A stretch of 64,000 bases of DNA from Ziziphus jujuba (GCF_031755915.1 NC_083387.1:18869001-18933000); one strand, 5' to 3'; shown: positions 11,589 through 22,093, counted from the first letter of the stretch. Notes: generated by a model from the letters alone, not told the origin. A program made the numbers and translations.

Positions 11589-12636
11589 GGAAGGTCATGG
11601 TGGGGGTTTAGTGGGCACTTTGGTGTTGTAAAAACTCTATGCATATTACTAGAACATTTTTTATTGGTCAAATATGAGGAGAGATATGGAGAGGATATGT
11701 GAGAGATGTTTAAAGTGTCGAAAATCAAAGTGTAAGTTGAAACCGCATGTCTTGTATATGCCTGAACCAATTCCTTCTCATCTGTGGGTTAATTTATCTA
11801 TATTTTTGTACTGGGTTTATCTAAGTCTAGGATGGGTAAAGATTCAATTTTGTGGTAGTTGATAGATTTTCTAAGATGACACACTTCATTGCATGTAATA
11901 AAACTAATGCATCTCATGTAGCTAACTTGTTTTTTAGGGAAGTAATAAGACTTCATGGTATGCCTAAGACAATTCTTTCTGAAAAGGATGCCAAGTTCTT
12001 AAGCTATTTTCAGACAACATTGTGGACTAAGTTAGGCACTAAAATTTTATTTTCAACTCTTGTCATCCACAAACTGAAGCAGTGAATAGAACTTTGTCTG
12101 CATTTTTAAGATCATTAATTAATAGAAATTTAAGAACTTGGGAGGAATGTTTGCCGCATGTGGAATTTACTTATAATAGAACCATACATTCTGCTACTAA
12201 ATATTCACCTTTTGAAATTGTTTATGATTTTAATCCTTTAACTCCATTAGATTTAACACATTTGCCTTTAAGTGAAAGTGCTAATCTAGATGGAAAACAA
12301 AAAGCTGAATTTGTTAAGTAGATTCATGAGAAGACAAAAGCAAACATTGAGAGAAGGACTGAACAATATGCCAAGATTGCTAACCAAGGTTGAATAAAGG
12401 TAGTGTTTTGAACTAGGAGATTGGGTCGGGTTTCACTTAAGAAATGAAAGGTTTCCAGAACAACGAAAGTCAAAGCTTATGGACCTTTTCAAGTTTTAGA
12501 GAGGATTAATGAAAACGCCTACTAGCTTGACTTAGCATGTGAGTATAATGTGAGTACTACCTTTAATGTTTTTATCTTCGTTTACAGCAGGTGATTATTT
12601 TGATTTGAGGGCAAATCATTTTCAAAAGGAGGGGAA
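11589..12636 (+). pseudogene. pol: Element A integrase, remainder after B
   Basis: The integrase resumes with the HHCC zinc domain (GHGGGLVGTLVL-like, then [11 protein letters not shown] near 11700), the core (11852-12085) and the C-terminal domain. The core keeps [13 protein letters not shown]. The second catalytic position reads SEKD where D has SDRD, so Asp is Glu, and the TDGQTE segment with the catalytic Glu is destroyed by a deletion near 12060. 12082-12321 continues from [15 protein letters not shown] (12319-12321) and later frameshifts break the C-terminal domain before the purine tract at 12624-12636. Confidence 0.88.
12624..12636 (+). other. Element A polypurine tract
   Basis: AAAAGGAGGGGAA lies directly before the first base of the 3' LTR (TGATGAGAATCC). 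Plus-strand DNA synthesis starts here in this class. The tract is conserved in D, E, F and, in reverse, G. Confidence 0.85.
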
Positions 12637-13770
12637 TGATGAGAATCCGCCTGTACCCGTACAATCAACTATACGTTATAGTGCTGATCCTGTGCAACTG
12701 AAGATGGGACAAATTACAAGGGCACAAACTAAGAGGTTTAAGGAAAATTTTGTTAGCTTCATACAAGGTGTTATTAAATCTCTAGAAGGCATGATAATAC
12801 CTGAAGATTCAAAGCCCGTATTGTACATTCAAGTTATGAAGGCAGAAGTGGATCGGGGATGCTGTTTTAGTACATCTATGGACTTTGGGCAGCAAGGGAC
12901 TAGTTTATTAGCCTATGGCTGTGATTAAGCTCACCAAGAGGTCATGGAATCATTTCAAAATAGAAGCACAGGCGTCCAATATCATCATTTGTGCACAAGC
13001 CTAGAACATGGCTGGTTTTGGTGGTCTAGGCACTGTAAGGACTTTACTTGCATTTCAAGCAAGTTTTGATCATTCCAATCAAGAGTACCGTATGGGAACA
13101 AGTTATAATCCTATTTGGAATCCTACATGGCATATTGGAGCTGATTTGGAGCCTAAACTAGTTGGTGATCAGATAAAAGCAACTTGTTTAGAAAACTAAT
13201 AAACTACTTTCCAAATCATAAATTGACTATTTGTTTTAGGAAATAGTCTTTTATTTTGGTTTTTCTTTAATTATTTGCTAGAAAAATTAATTTATTAAGG
13301 TTGAAATTTTATTATTTTGACTATAAATTTATTAATTTGTATTTCAAAAATTAATGAATTAATTAATACAAATTAGTTTAGAAAATTTGAAAAAATTCGG
13401 CGCTTTCCTAATCTCTTTCTATGGTGGCTAAATTTAACTTAATTGTTTTAGTGTTTGATTTCTTATAACTTTAGCCTATTTGAGGGTTTATTTTTCAGTG
13501 GAACGACAGCTTAGATTATTATCAAAAAATTATATGTGAGAAGAATTCTCTTTGGTCTCTTTGAACACCTAAAACATTGAATAGAGATCGAATGTTTTAT
13601 TTTAACTTATCAATAGGACATCCATCACCTATTGTAGCGTCTTCATCATATACCAAGGTTTGTAATTGCAAGTTGATTAGGGGTCAAGGTGATCATTAGA
13701 ACTTGAACTTAATTACAATTCTTACTAGTATAATACGGGTTTAGGAGCAAGTCGACCTAGGTTCGTATCA
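12637..13770 (+). repeat. Element A 3' LTR
   Basis: 1134 bp, from TGATGAGAATCCGCC to GGTTCGTATCA. An open frame (12566-12928) enters the LTR from upstream and encodes the GQITRAQTKRF box. A hairpin of the AATTAATT type lies near 13330-13370, and the conserved 'cacctaaaaca' block lies near 13567. Confidence 0.9.
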
Positions 13771-14785
13771 AAAATAATATTTTATTTTTTAACTCTTTCA
13801 CTCAATACCTCCAATTCCCCTCCTTTTTGAAAGGTTTTTCATTTAAAAATTATTTTACAAAATCGAAACTTGTACCCAAATCAATCTGATAAAACTTATG
13901 CTCAAATAGTACAAATTAATGTCCATTAAAAATATTATAAAACGGATTAATCATATTGTAAATATTGAGAATAAAATAATATAAGCGCAATTCAACAAAA
14001 TAATTATGAAAATGTAGCAAAACCATAAATATTAGAAAAATAAAAAATGCATTAAAAAATACACACAATGTACTTAACGATATACTTAGCGCTGCCAAAT
14101 ATAAACAGAGCATGCAAAGGGATTCAAATGGTTTAAAAATGGGGGGTGACATGTATGGGTTGGCCTTAAATGACCAGAAAAGGCCAACCGATTGGAAAAA
14201 ACCAAACTACCTCTACCAAATTCAAATGGCCACTCTCGGCATCTTGGCTTGTGGCTTGATAGAAAATTTGGCCAGCTTGATTTCCTGAAGGTTGACTTAC
14301 TAGTGGTTAGGCACATGCAAGTCAAATTGGTTGGAAAAATGGCCAAGTGATTGTGACCCAGTTAGGGCGTTAAACTAGTTCCAATTGACTTAATTTGTAC
14401 TTGTAGGTCGGGGGAGAGGTTTCTTAGGTTTGAGGAATAAAATGGATATTTTGAAATTTGTTCATGAACATGCTTCTCAATGCTTATATAGAGCCTTGGG
14501 TCACTAGTAGACAAAAATCTGGGACTGATTTGGACACTAATATGAAACTCATATTTAAAACTTCTAAAAACCATAACTTGTTATTCGTAACTTAGACTTT
14601 GGCATGCTGCCAGTCTATGAATTTGTATCGATGAACTCTACACAATGATACATTAGTAAACCAAATATTGACTATGGAAAAAGTTAACTTGGGACCTACA
14701 TATGATCTACTTAATCAAACCCGGTCAAACTTGCACAAGAAGGGCATTTTGGTATAGATTATTACAGGATATCATCTTTAGATCA
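13771..14785 (-). repeat. LTR fragment related to the X giant LTR, minus strand
   Basis: The complement of about 14540-14700 matches the start of the X LTR (20260-20420) through several shared blocks: CATCGA(T/C)ACAAATTC, AGACT.G.AG, GCCAAA and AAGTTATGGTT, in the same order. On the minus strand a TATATAAG box (14483-14490) is followed by a C/T-rich stretch, as in an LTR U3-R layout. A inserted at its left side. The left limit and a full alignment are inferred; 13771-14090 itself shows only AT-rich sequence. The short minus frames at 13916-14574 have no recognisable domain. Confidence 0.55.
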
Positions 14786-15263
14786 TTGGCATTTTCTTAG
14801 GATTAAAGATGCCAATGATGTGAAGATGACATATAATGTGAAATTCTAGCTCACCTACTATTTTTGGATTTCTAATTTTGCATCTTCAAGTGAGTACAAG
14901 GTGTAGTTTAGCACGAAGGGAAAGGATATATATATATATTTTCCATTAAGGTTAATTTTGATGTAGTATTGATTATTTAGCGATAATCAAAATTTACATT
15001 TGTAAATTTCAACTTCTCACTTTTAATTTAATTAATGTTTTTCTGACTTTTTAAATAATTGATTAATTATTTTTAGCATGAACTCAAATTACATTGGAAG
15101 TTTCATCAGAAAATCAAGTTAAGTCGAGTTTCCAAACCATATGAAGAAATTGGGCAAAAAACTTATGAAGAAAGATGTAAGCTTCTGAAAACAACATCCC
15201 ATCCTTTAGTTCAGTTTCCTTACACCGAAAAGTAAGAAAATAAACATGTAAAAAACACATAAA
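14786..15263. other. Unassigned AT-rich interval
   Basis: Nothing is recognisable apart from a short (TA)n run (14928-14938). The segment 15158-15263 ends in ATAAACATGT.AAAA.AACA, which resembles 20096-20118, and begins with ACTTATGAAGAAA, which resembles the sequence right of G (58092-58105). The flanks of the array and of X may therefore derive from a repeated host segment. Confidence 0.4.
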
Positions 15264-15573
15264 TGTAACACTCTGCTTCTACTAGTGAACCTACCACTAT
15301 TTGTTGATATTGTCCCAAACTTAGCCACTGCACTCAATACCATACTTTTTTATTAGAGCTACCTCGGATGTCACGCATCCTAAGATTGCTCTTGCCTGAG
15401 GGGCTTAACTTCGAAGTTCTTTCGAACCCTAAAGCCTATCTTTCTGAAAAAGCCTCGGTGTTACGAGAGTGACTACTATTACATTTAAATCATCCATGAT
15501 CTACACCCAGACGATGTGTGATTTGACAGCAAGTAGCCTACCAATGCCCTACACCCACCTATACTGGTCATCA
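15264..15573 (-). repeat. TRIM-like array, LTR-a
   Basis: 310 bp, from TGTAACACTCTGC to CTGGTCATCA in plus view. Shared blocks with the other units are 'cctaagattgctct', 'gagtgactactattac' and 'gatctacacccagac'. The purine-tract complement follows at 15574-15591. Confidence 0.65.
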
Positions 15574-15643
15574 TAATCCACCCCTTTAGGGTTTAGTGTA
15601 TTCGTTGGCACACTTTCAGCAGACTACAGGTTCAGATACCATT

Positions 15644-15956
15644 TGTAATACCTTATTTCTACTGGTGGATCTGTCACACTCTGTAAATACTAGCCCCAAT
15701 TCAGCCACGACACTCGATATGGGATTTTTTATTCAGAGCTTCTAAGAAGCTCACCCATTATAAGATTACTATCTCATAAGCACACTTAACTTTATAGTTC
15801 TTTCAAACCCTAAAGGCAACCGCTCTAAAAGGGCTTCGTTGTTATAAGAATGACTATCATTACATTTGAACCATCCCATAGTCTATACTCGAGGTGATGT
15901 GGGATTGGACACAAGGTAGCCTACTTGTGCCTTACACCTACCCACATTGGTCATCA
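15644..15956 (-). repeat. TRIM-like array, LTR-b
   Basis: 313 bp, from TGTAATACC to TTGGTCATCA. The PBS-like complement GGTTCAGATACCA (15629-15641) lies two bases to its left, so LTR-b is the 5' LTR of the unit b-internal-a. Confidence 0.65.
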
Positions 15957-16003
15957 TAATCCACCCCCTTGTGGTCCGATCAGGTATATGCCCTGATACC
16001 TTT

Positions 16004-16372
16004 TGTAACACCCACCCTCCACTAGTAGGTGTGTCATTCTTTTCCGATATTATCCTCAATTTAGCAAGTTCACTTAGTATGGGTTTTTTTTTTGTTCAAA
16101 GCTTCTACAGAAGTCAGCCCTCCTAAGATTTCTCTCACCAAAGCATGCTTAATTTTGAAGATCTTTTGAACCATGAAGCTAACCACTTTAAAAAGGTTTT
16201 GGTGTTATGAGAGTGACTATTATTACAAAGCTAATGACTTTGAAAAGACCTTGCCGTTTTGCAAGTGACTATATTGCCTTTGAATCATCCCCTTTATCTA
16301 CAACCAGACGTTGCAGGAATGGTCATAAGGTAGCTTGTTAATGCCTCATACCCACCCACACTGATTGTAACA
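16004..16372 (-). repeat. TRIM-like array, LTR-c
   Basis: 369 bp. It is longer than a and b because a block containing 'gctaa...aagtgactat' is partly repeated at 16190-16270. The internal segment 15957-16003 to its left ends with a weaker PBS-like match (CCCTGATACC). Confidence 0.6.
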
Positions 16373-16734
16373 ATCCACCCCCTTTGAGACCCAGCACTCT
16401 TGCTGGCAGACCTTTAGTTGGGTACAGTTGTAAAATCCCACCTACACTGGTGAACCTGTTACTCTCTACTGATATTGTTCCTAATTTTGCCATAGTACTC
16501 TTTCTAGGGTTTTTTGTTTAGAGCTTCGCATGAGATCACCCATTCTAAGATTGCTCCACTAGTAGACCTGTCATTTTCTACCGATATTATTCCCAATTTC
16601 GCCATTGCAACACTGTGTAGGGTTACTTGAGCATGCTTAATTTCATAGTTCTTTTGAACCCTAAAGCTAACAGCTCTGAAAAGGCCTCGATGTTATGAGA
16701 GTAACTACTATTACCTTTGAATCATCACATGATT

Positions 16735-17857
16735 TTATGCGATTTCCCCTGAGCTCGCACAGCTGACTACCTGCTGGGGTGCCGACTCGAGATGGATGAA
16801 GACCAGGTCAATCACTAGGGCACAAGCTTAGAAGTTTAAGGGCAACCTGACGGCCTTTATCTAGGGGTAATTCATTCTCAAAAGGACTTGTCCATACCCA
16901 AAGATACAAAGCCTGTTTTGAGCATACAATTGATGAAAGCCGATACAAACCCGGATAGCGGTTTTGGTGCATTTATGGATTCCGGCCAGCGGGAAATGGG
17001 TTTAAGTCTTCTTGAATTCACTTGATATCACTAAGAAGTCATGGGAGCTGGTTAAGACCGAAGCTTTTCTGGTCATTTAAGTGGTGTGCGCATGAGAGAG
17101 AGATTGGCCGAGTTTTACTCTATTATTTGTGAGCTTTACTGTTTTTGCTAAGTTGGCTTTTTCTTTTTCCTCCAAGCAAGGGCAACGTGTGGGACTTGAT
17201 AATAATCTTATTTGGCATCCTAAACATATAGAAGCTGATTTGGAGCTCAAATTGGTCAAAAATTTGTCAAAGTCAACTTAATCAAAAAACTAGTATTCTA
17301 GTTTCCTAATTTGATTTCTACTTTTTGTTTTAGGAAATTACCTTTACTTTTGGTTTTTATTTATTTATTTACTGAACAAATAAGTTTAAGAAAGTTATTA
17401 TTTTATTATTTTCATTGTAAATTAGTTAATTTCTAATTCAAAATAAAGGAATTAATTAATTCAAAGTAGATTAGGAAATGGTGTGAAATTAGGCAATTTC
17501 CTAATTGGATTCTATGATGGCCGAAATTTTCTAATCCTTTTAGGGTTTTATTTTGTTCATTCAAAGCCTATTTAAAGGCTTTTTTCAATGAGAAATAAAG
17601 CTTGAATTTTATATAGAAAATTATTTGTGAGATTGGATTCTCTTTATTCTCTTTGAACACCTAAAACACCATTAGTGGATGAGTATTTTTGTTTGACTTA
17701 TCAATAGGATATCCATCACCTATTATGGCGTCTTCATTGTACTAAGGTTTCTAATCATAGGTTGTTTAGGGGTTGAGGTGACCATTAGAACTTGAACATA
17801 ATTAGATGCAGGCTAATATAATACAGTTTAGGCACAGGTCATTCTAGGTTCATATCA
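16735..17857 (+). repeat. Element C 5' LTR
   Basis: 1123 bp, ending CATATCA. The GAGCTCGCAC start and the ITRAQA coding segment near 16810 place it with the D/G LTR type, but it lacks their 20-bp minisatellite. The AATTAATT hairpin is at about 17415-17465. Confidence 0.85.
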
Positions 17858-17859
17858 TT

Positions 17860-17872
17860 TGGTATCAAAGCC
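17860..17872 (+). other. Element C primer binding site
   Basis: TGGTATCAAAGCC, two bases after the LTR. It is the initiator-Met tRNA type site with one substitution (A for G) relative to D and E; F has the same variant. Confidence 0.85.
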
Positions 17873-19031
17873 GAATTTTGTTTAGGTTTGATCTATCTTT
17901 ATTTGATTTTTTTTTTATGTTATTCTACAATTTTAGCATTAGGTTAAGGTTGCTTCTATCATCATACATGTTCTTCATCTTAAAAAAAAATAAAAAAAAT
18001 TCATTCCTAGCTAAATTAGGATTTTCTTGTTTTATTGTATTTTTGTTTCCTAGTTTGTTGGTTGTTTTTCATCATTGTTCTTGTTAGTTTTGGTTTTTGT
18101 TGATTTTTTATTTCCTGTTTTAGTCTTAAATATTTGCATTCATATATTAAAAAAAGAAAAAAAAAGAAAAGCCGAACAGATAAAAAAAAAAAAAAGAACT
18201 GCATAATTTGTCTTTTTTTTTTTTTTAGGCCACGGGTTTAGTGATTATTTGGTGTTGGAATTGCAATTTTGGTGTTGATTCCTGTTACTGCAGTTGTTTT
18301 ATGTTCTACAAGTAAAAAGAAAATAAAAAAAAGAAAAAAAGAAAGCCGAATTAAAAAAAACAAAAAAACAAAAAAAAAATTTCGGTTTGTTGAATTTGGT
18401 ATTGAAATTTGTTGCTGGAAATTTCTTGGAGCTGCTGTTTTCTTGATTATTTATTCAATAGTTGGAGTTTCTGGAAAATTATTTTTGTTGCTGATTTGGA
18501 TTAAAATTATTTAAAGAAATTGATAGAAAATTAGAATTACAAGAACAACAACCAACACTGCCCTTTAATTTTGTTCAAATTGATTCTTGTTTAAGTTTGA
18601 ATTTCTTTCTTTAAAATTTCATTCTTGGAGTATTAATTTATTTCCATCTAGTCCAGTTCTTGTTAATTTCAAAAGTTTCTTGTTGATTTGCCTTATCCGA
18701 TTCTCCGGCTACATTACAATACCTCGCTCCTTTTTCCTAGAAAAGCCGAAAACGAGGTTTTGTTAATTTATTCGGTATTGCTTTCTTTTCACTACTGTTT
18801 GATTGATAAGTTTAATTAAAATATACTTGTGATCTAATTGATTTTTTATTGGTGTTTTAATTAGAACTTTAAGATAATTTGAGTGGAAAAAGACAAGAAT
18901 GTGTGAGCTTAAAAGATGGTAAAAGCCGAAACTAGTGTGAAAACATGAGTGTTAAGATGTTGATTGAATGAAACACGTGAAGGAGTGATTTTTGGTGAGA
19001 ATATATTTTGTTTTTCGTTATTCATACTAAC

Positions 19032-19320
19032 ATGGCAGATTCAAGGGTGAGAAGAGAAGATCCACCTTTAAGAATTAATGAAAAAGAGTCCGTAGGATTC
19101 CACGGTGATTCCCGAGCTATGGGGAGTGGTGAGCAAACGGACATGAGGGTTGTCTTGGAACAATTGCAGTGGATGAATGCTCAATTTGACTACATCAATC
19201 AAAGGATGGACAGAATAGAAACATCTCATGGAGGACCAAATTTGAGGCAAGAGTTCCATGGAGGTCGAGGTCGAGGTCGAGGAGGCCGAGGGCGACCTAG
19301 AGAGGAATTTTGGGAAGGTA
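19032..19320 (+). pseudogene. gag: Element C truncated gag fused to LTR
   Basis: The ATG at 19032 opens the family gag N-terminus (MADSRVRREDPPLRINE), a short amphipathic segment (VLEQLQWMNAQFDYINQRMD) and a Gly/Arg-rich box (GRGRGRGGRGRPREEF). At about 19318-19325 the sequence switches to LTR sequence ('ctttactatattatttgctggc'), which ends the frame at 19361. Gag core and zinc knuckle are absent. A few shared bases (ACTTT) at the switch suggest end-joining or template switching. Confidence 0.8.
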
Positions 19321-20017
19321 ACTTTACTATATTATTTGCTGGCTTTACTGTATTTTACTAAGTTGGCTTTTTCTCTTTCCTCCAAACAAGGGAAACGTGT
19401 GGGACTCCATAATAATCTTATTTGGCATCCTAAAAAGCATATAGAAGCTGATTTGGAGCTCAAATTGGTCAAAGATTGGTCAAACTCAATTTAGTCAAAA
19501 AGCTACTATTCTAGTTTCCTAATTTGATTTCTACTTTTTGTTTTAGGAAATTACCTTTACTTTTGGTTTTTATTTATTTATTTGCTGGAAAAATAAGTTT
19601 AGGAAAGTTATTATTTTCTGATTTTCATTGTTAATTAATTAATTCCTAATTCAAAATAAAGAAATTAATTAGTCCAAATTAGATTAGGAAAGGGTGTGAA
19701 ATTAGGAAATTTCCTAATTGGATTCTATGTTGGCCGAAATTTCCTAATCCTTTTAGGATTTTCTTTTGTTCATTCAAAGCCTATTTAGAGGCTTATTTTG
19801 AATGATAAATCAAGCTTGAATTTTATATAGAAAATTATTTGTGAGATTGAATTCTCTTATCAATAGGATATCCATCACCTATTGTAGTGTCTTCATTATA
19901 CCAAGGTTTCTAATCATAGGTTGGTTAGGGGTTAAGGTGACCATTAGAATTTGAACATAATTAGATCCGGGCTAATATAATATGGGTTTAGGCGCAGGTC
20001 GTCCAAGGTTCGTATCA
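19321..20017 (+). repeat. Element C 3' LTR, 5' part deleted
   Basis: About 697 bp corresponding to the last two thirds of the LTR, with the AATTAATT hairpin (19630-19670), ending CGTATCA. The first 370 or so bases of the LTR were lost together with pol. An internal gap near 19855 also removes a few bases present in the 5' copy ('tttattctctttgaacacctaaaac'). Confidence 0.82.
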
Positions 20018-20100
20018 TGATCTACACCCAGACAATGTGGGATTAAACACTAGGTAGCTTATCAGTGACCCGCATCCACCCACACTGGTCATAAGATAAA

Positions 20101-20149
20101 CATGTTAAAATAACATTCCAAATGTAGTAGAGTTTTTCAGCTCCATAAA
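20101..20149. other. Short spacer between the TRIM-like array and X
   Basis: About 50 bp of unassigned sequence. Its last five bases, ATAAA (20145-20149), are the left target duplication of X; the right copy reads ATAAG (50102-50106). Confidence 0.6.
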
Positions 20150-20732
20150 TGTAATGCCCGGCAAAAGAAAGTGCTCCGAATTCTAATTTTTGACTTAGTT
20201 TAACCAAGGTCGACGGGGCTTGACAAATAGATTCAATAATTGACTTTTTACTGTGAGAGAAATTTTGTGTTAACTAATGTACCATGGTAAAATACTCATC
20301 GACACAAATTCGCAGACTAGTAGTGCGCCAAAATTGAACCTAAGAATAAAAAGTTATGGTTAAAACAAGATGCAATCTGGACTGATGGGTGAGCCAGAGT
20401 TGACTTTCTATCTATACAAATATTGATGTTGATTCATGTATTTAGTGATAGCGTTTGCTACTACAAGTCCGTATACTGGAGCCACGCTTAATGTGGATCA
20501 GTGGTTGAAAAGTTACGAGTTTATAAAGTCATACCTATTTTTCTAGGATTGACTTTACTCGGTAGTGAAATATTTAGAAGAGTCCTTGATGGATGTCATG
20601 TGCACCAATTAGTTGATGCCATGTGTCACCATAAAAAATAATAACAAAATTTGTTTTTCTTTTTCCCTCTCCCTTTCTCTTTTTTTGTCTCTTCTCCCCA
20701 CGAAAACAATCCCCCTCTCTCTCTTCCTTGAC

Positions 20733-20780
<48 letters not shown>

Positions 20781-21124
20781 GAATGACCATTAGCTATGCT
20801 CCAGCTGCCTGATGGCAGTATGCACCAGTCAGCATGGTGGCCCATGGCTGGGCGACCTTGGCTGTTAATACTGATGGCCGACATTTCTCTTGCTGACCAA
20901 TTTTTTGACAATTCACAACCATGAGATCAGTCCCTTCCCCTAGTTTTCGACCCCTAACCTCAAGAACGATCTCCATTCATCCAAATTCTAAATCACTTGT
21001 GTGATACATTAAAGGGGAGTTTAGCTTAAAAATTTTACCATTTTTCAGCCAACGCCAATGGTGTTAAGCCCAACAGAGATTGATAGCATGTTCCTCATCT
21101 CCTTAGTTTTTCATTGATATTTTG
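20150..21124 (+). repeat. X 5' LTR, part 1
   Basis: The first 975 bp of the left LTR, from TGTAATGCCCGG to the D insertion site. It contains a (CT)n run and then a more complex stretch that matches 32755-33110 of the other LTR. About 330 bp of this part (near 20190-20555) is missing from the right LTR. Confidence 0.82.
20735..20774 (+). repeat. (CT)n microsatellite
   Basis: About 20 CT units inside the X left LTR. The equivalent place in the right LTR (32640-32720) is C/T-rich but has no long pure run, so the pure run expanded after insertion of X. Confidence 0.9.
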
Positions 21125-22091
21125 TGATGCAAACTCGCCCGAGCTCACACCACCGACAACTTGCTGGGGTACTGATCCGATACAGATGAAGACTGGACCG
21201 ATCACTAGGGCTCAAGCTAAAAGGTTTAAGGATAACTTTGCTGCCTTTATCCAGAAAGTAATCCATTCTCAAAAGGGCTTGTCCATACCTGAAGATAAAA
21301 GACCTGTTTTAAGTATTCAAGTGGTGGAGGCTGATACATCGGACATCCATACATCGGATATTTTATATCGGATACCCATGTCTCTATGACATCTGATCTC
21401 GGACGAGTCCTGCCTCGGACATCTGATCTCGGACTTCAAATGTAACTTAGCTCAGCCAGACACAACTTAGTTCGGACAGACATCAGTTAGCTCGGCCAAA
21501 CATAAGTTAGCTCGGTTGAAGACATAATTCAGCCTAGATGTCAAAGTCAACTCGTTACCTAATTTGCGATTAACTTTACTTTTTTTTGGGTTTTTATTTA
21601 TTTATTTTCTGGACAAATAACTTTAGGAAGGTTTTTATTTTATTGTAAATTAATTAATTCCTAATTTAATATAAAGGAATTAATTAATCAAACTTAGATT
21701 AGGAAAGGAAGTGTAGTTGCGGCCGACTAGGTTTCCTTATGTGTGTGACCGGTTTTATCTAGGGTTTTTAGGGTTTATTTTGTTTCTTTCAAAGCCTATT
21801 TAAAGGCTTATTTTTCAATAAGAAATAACTTTGATTTGATTAAGAAAACACTAGTGACATTAATTATCTCTTTGTTCTTTGAGAACACCTAAAACACCAT
21901 TAGAGAATTGGTTGTTTTAGCTTGACTTATCAATAGGTTTTCCATCCCCTATTGTGGCGTCTACATTATACCAAGGTTTCTAACCACAGGTTGGTTAGGG
22001 GTTGAGGTCCATTCCATTAGAACTTGAACTTAATTGAGATCCGGGCTAATATAATACGGGTTTAGGAGCAGGTCGTCCTAGGTTCGTATCA
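21125..22091 (+). repeat. Element D 5' LTR
   Basis: 967 bp, from TGATGCAAACTCGCC to GGTTCGTATCA. It carries the 'tcggac' minisatellite (21350-21530) with fewer units than the 3' copy, the AATTAATT hairpin (about 21650-21690) and a candidate promoter (21792-21809). Confidence 0.94.
21792..21809 (+). promoter_or_regulatory. Candidate LTR core promoter (TATA-like palindrome)
   Basis: AAGCCTATTTAAAGGCTT is a near-perfect palindrome around TATTTAA and is kept at the same LTR position in D (both LTRs), F, H and, more weakly, C. A TATA-type box is expected in an LTR, and this is the best conserved AT box. Use as a transcription start signal is inferred. Confidence 0.45.
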
Positions 22092-22093
22092 TT

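Larger units (their letters stand above)
1..13770 (+). mobile_element. Element A: Ty3/gypsy LTR retrotransposon, 5'-truncated by window edge, split by element B
   Basis: This plus-strand copy starts inside its leader at the window edge; its 5' LTR and PBS lie upstream. In order it holds leader (1-679), gag, protease, RT, RNase H, the integrase N-terminus (to 4213), element B, the rest of integrase (11589-12636), a purine tract and the 3' LTR. The integrase reading resumes directly after B, with GGAAG on both sides (4209-4213 and 11589-11593), so the two halves are one element. All coding parts carry stops and frameshifts. Its 5' target duplication is outside the window and cannot be checked. 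Confidence 0.93.
16735..20017 (+). mobile_element. Element C: deletion derivative of the Ty3/gypsy family
   Basis: A plus-strand copy of 3283 bp inserted in LTR-e of the TRIM-like array. It comprises a 5' LTR (16735-17857), PBS, leader, the first part of gag, then a direct jump into the middle of the 3' LTR, which ends at 20017. The target duplication is TGATT (16730-16734) / TGATC (20018-20022), one mismatch, and the array sequence reads through when C is removed. The first LTR base pair is degraded (TTATGCG for TGATGCG). All of protease, RT, RNase H and integrase is missing. Confidence 0.88.
15264..20095 (-). mobile_element. Tandem array of a TRIM-like mini-retrotransposon, interrupted by element C
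   Basis: Four to five diverged units follow each other. Read on the minus strand, each LTR (310-370 bp) begins near TGATGACCAG and ends in TTACA. Two bases or so later comes a PBS-like TGGTATCTGAACC (15641 to 15629), then 47-70 bp of internal sequence, a purine tract (AAGGGGTGGATTA type, complement at 15574-15591) and the next LTR. Plus-strand limits are LTR-a 15264-15573, LTR-b 15644-15956, LTR-c 16004-16372, LTR-d from 16428 (truncated at about 16551) and LTR-e about 16552-20095 with C inside. ATAAA precedes 15264 and follows 20095. There is no coding capacity, so it is non-autonomous. Confidence 0.7.

Noticed and set aside
20609..20976. Arg/Glu-repeat open frames on the minus strand
   Set aside because: They result from the (CT)n microsatellite in the X left LTR.
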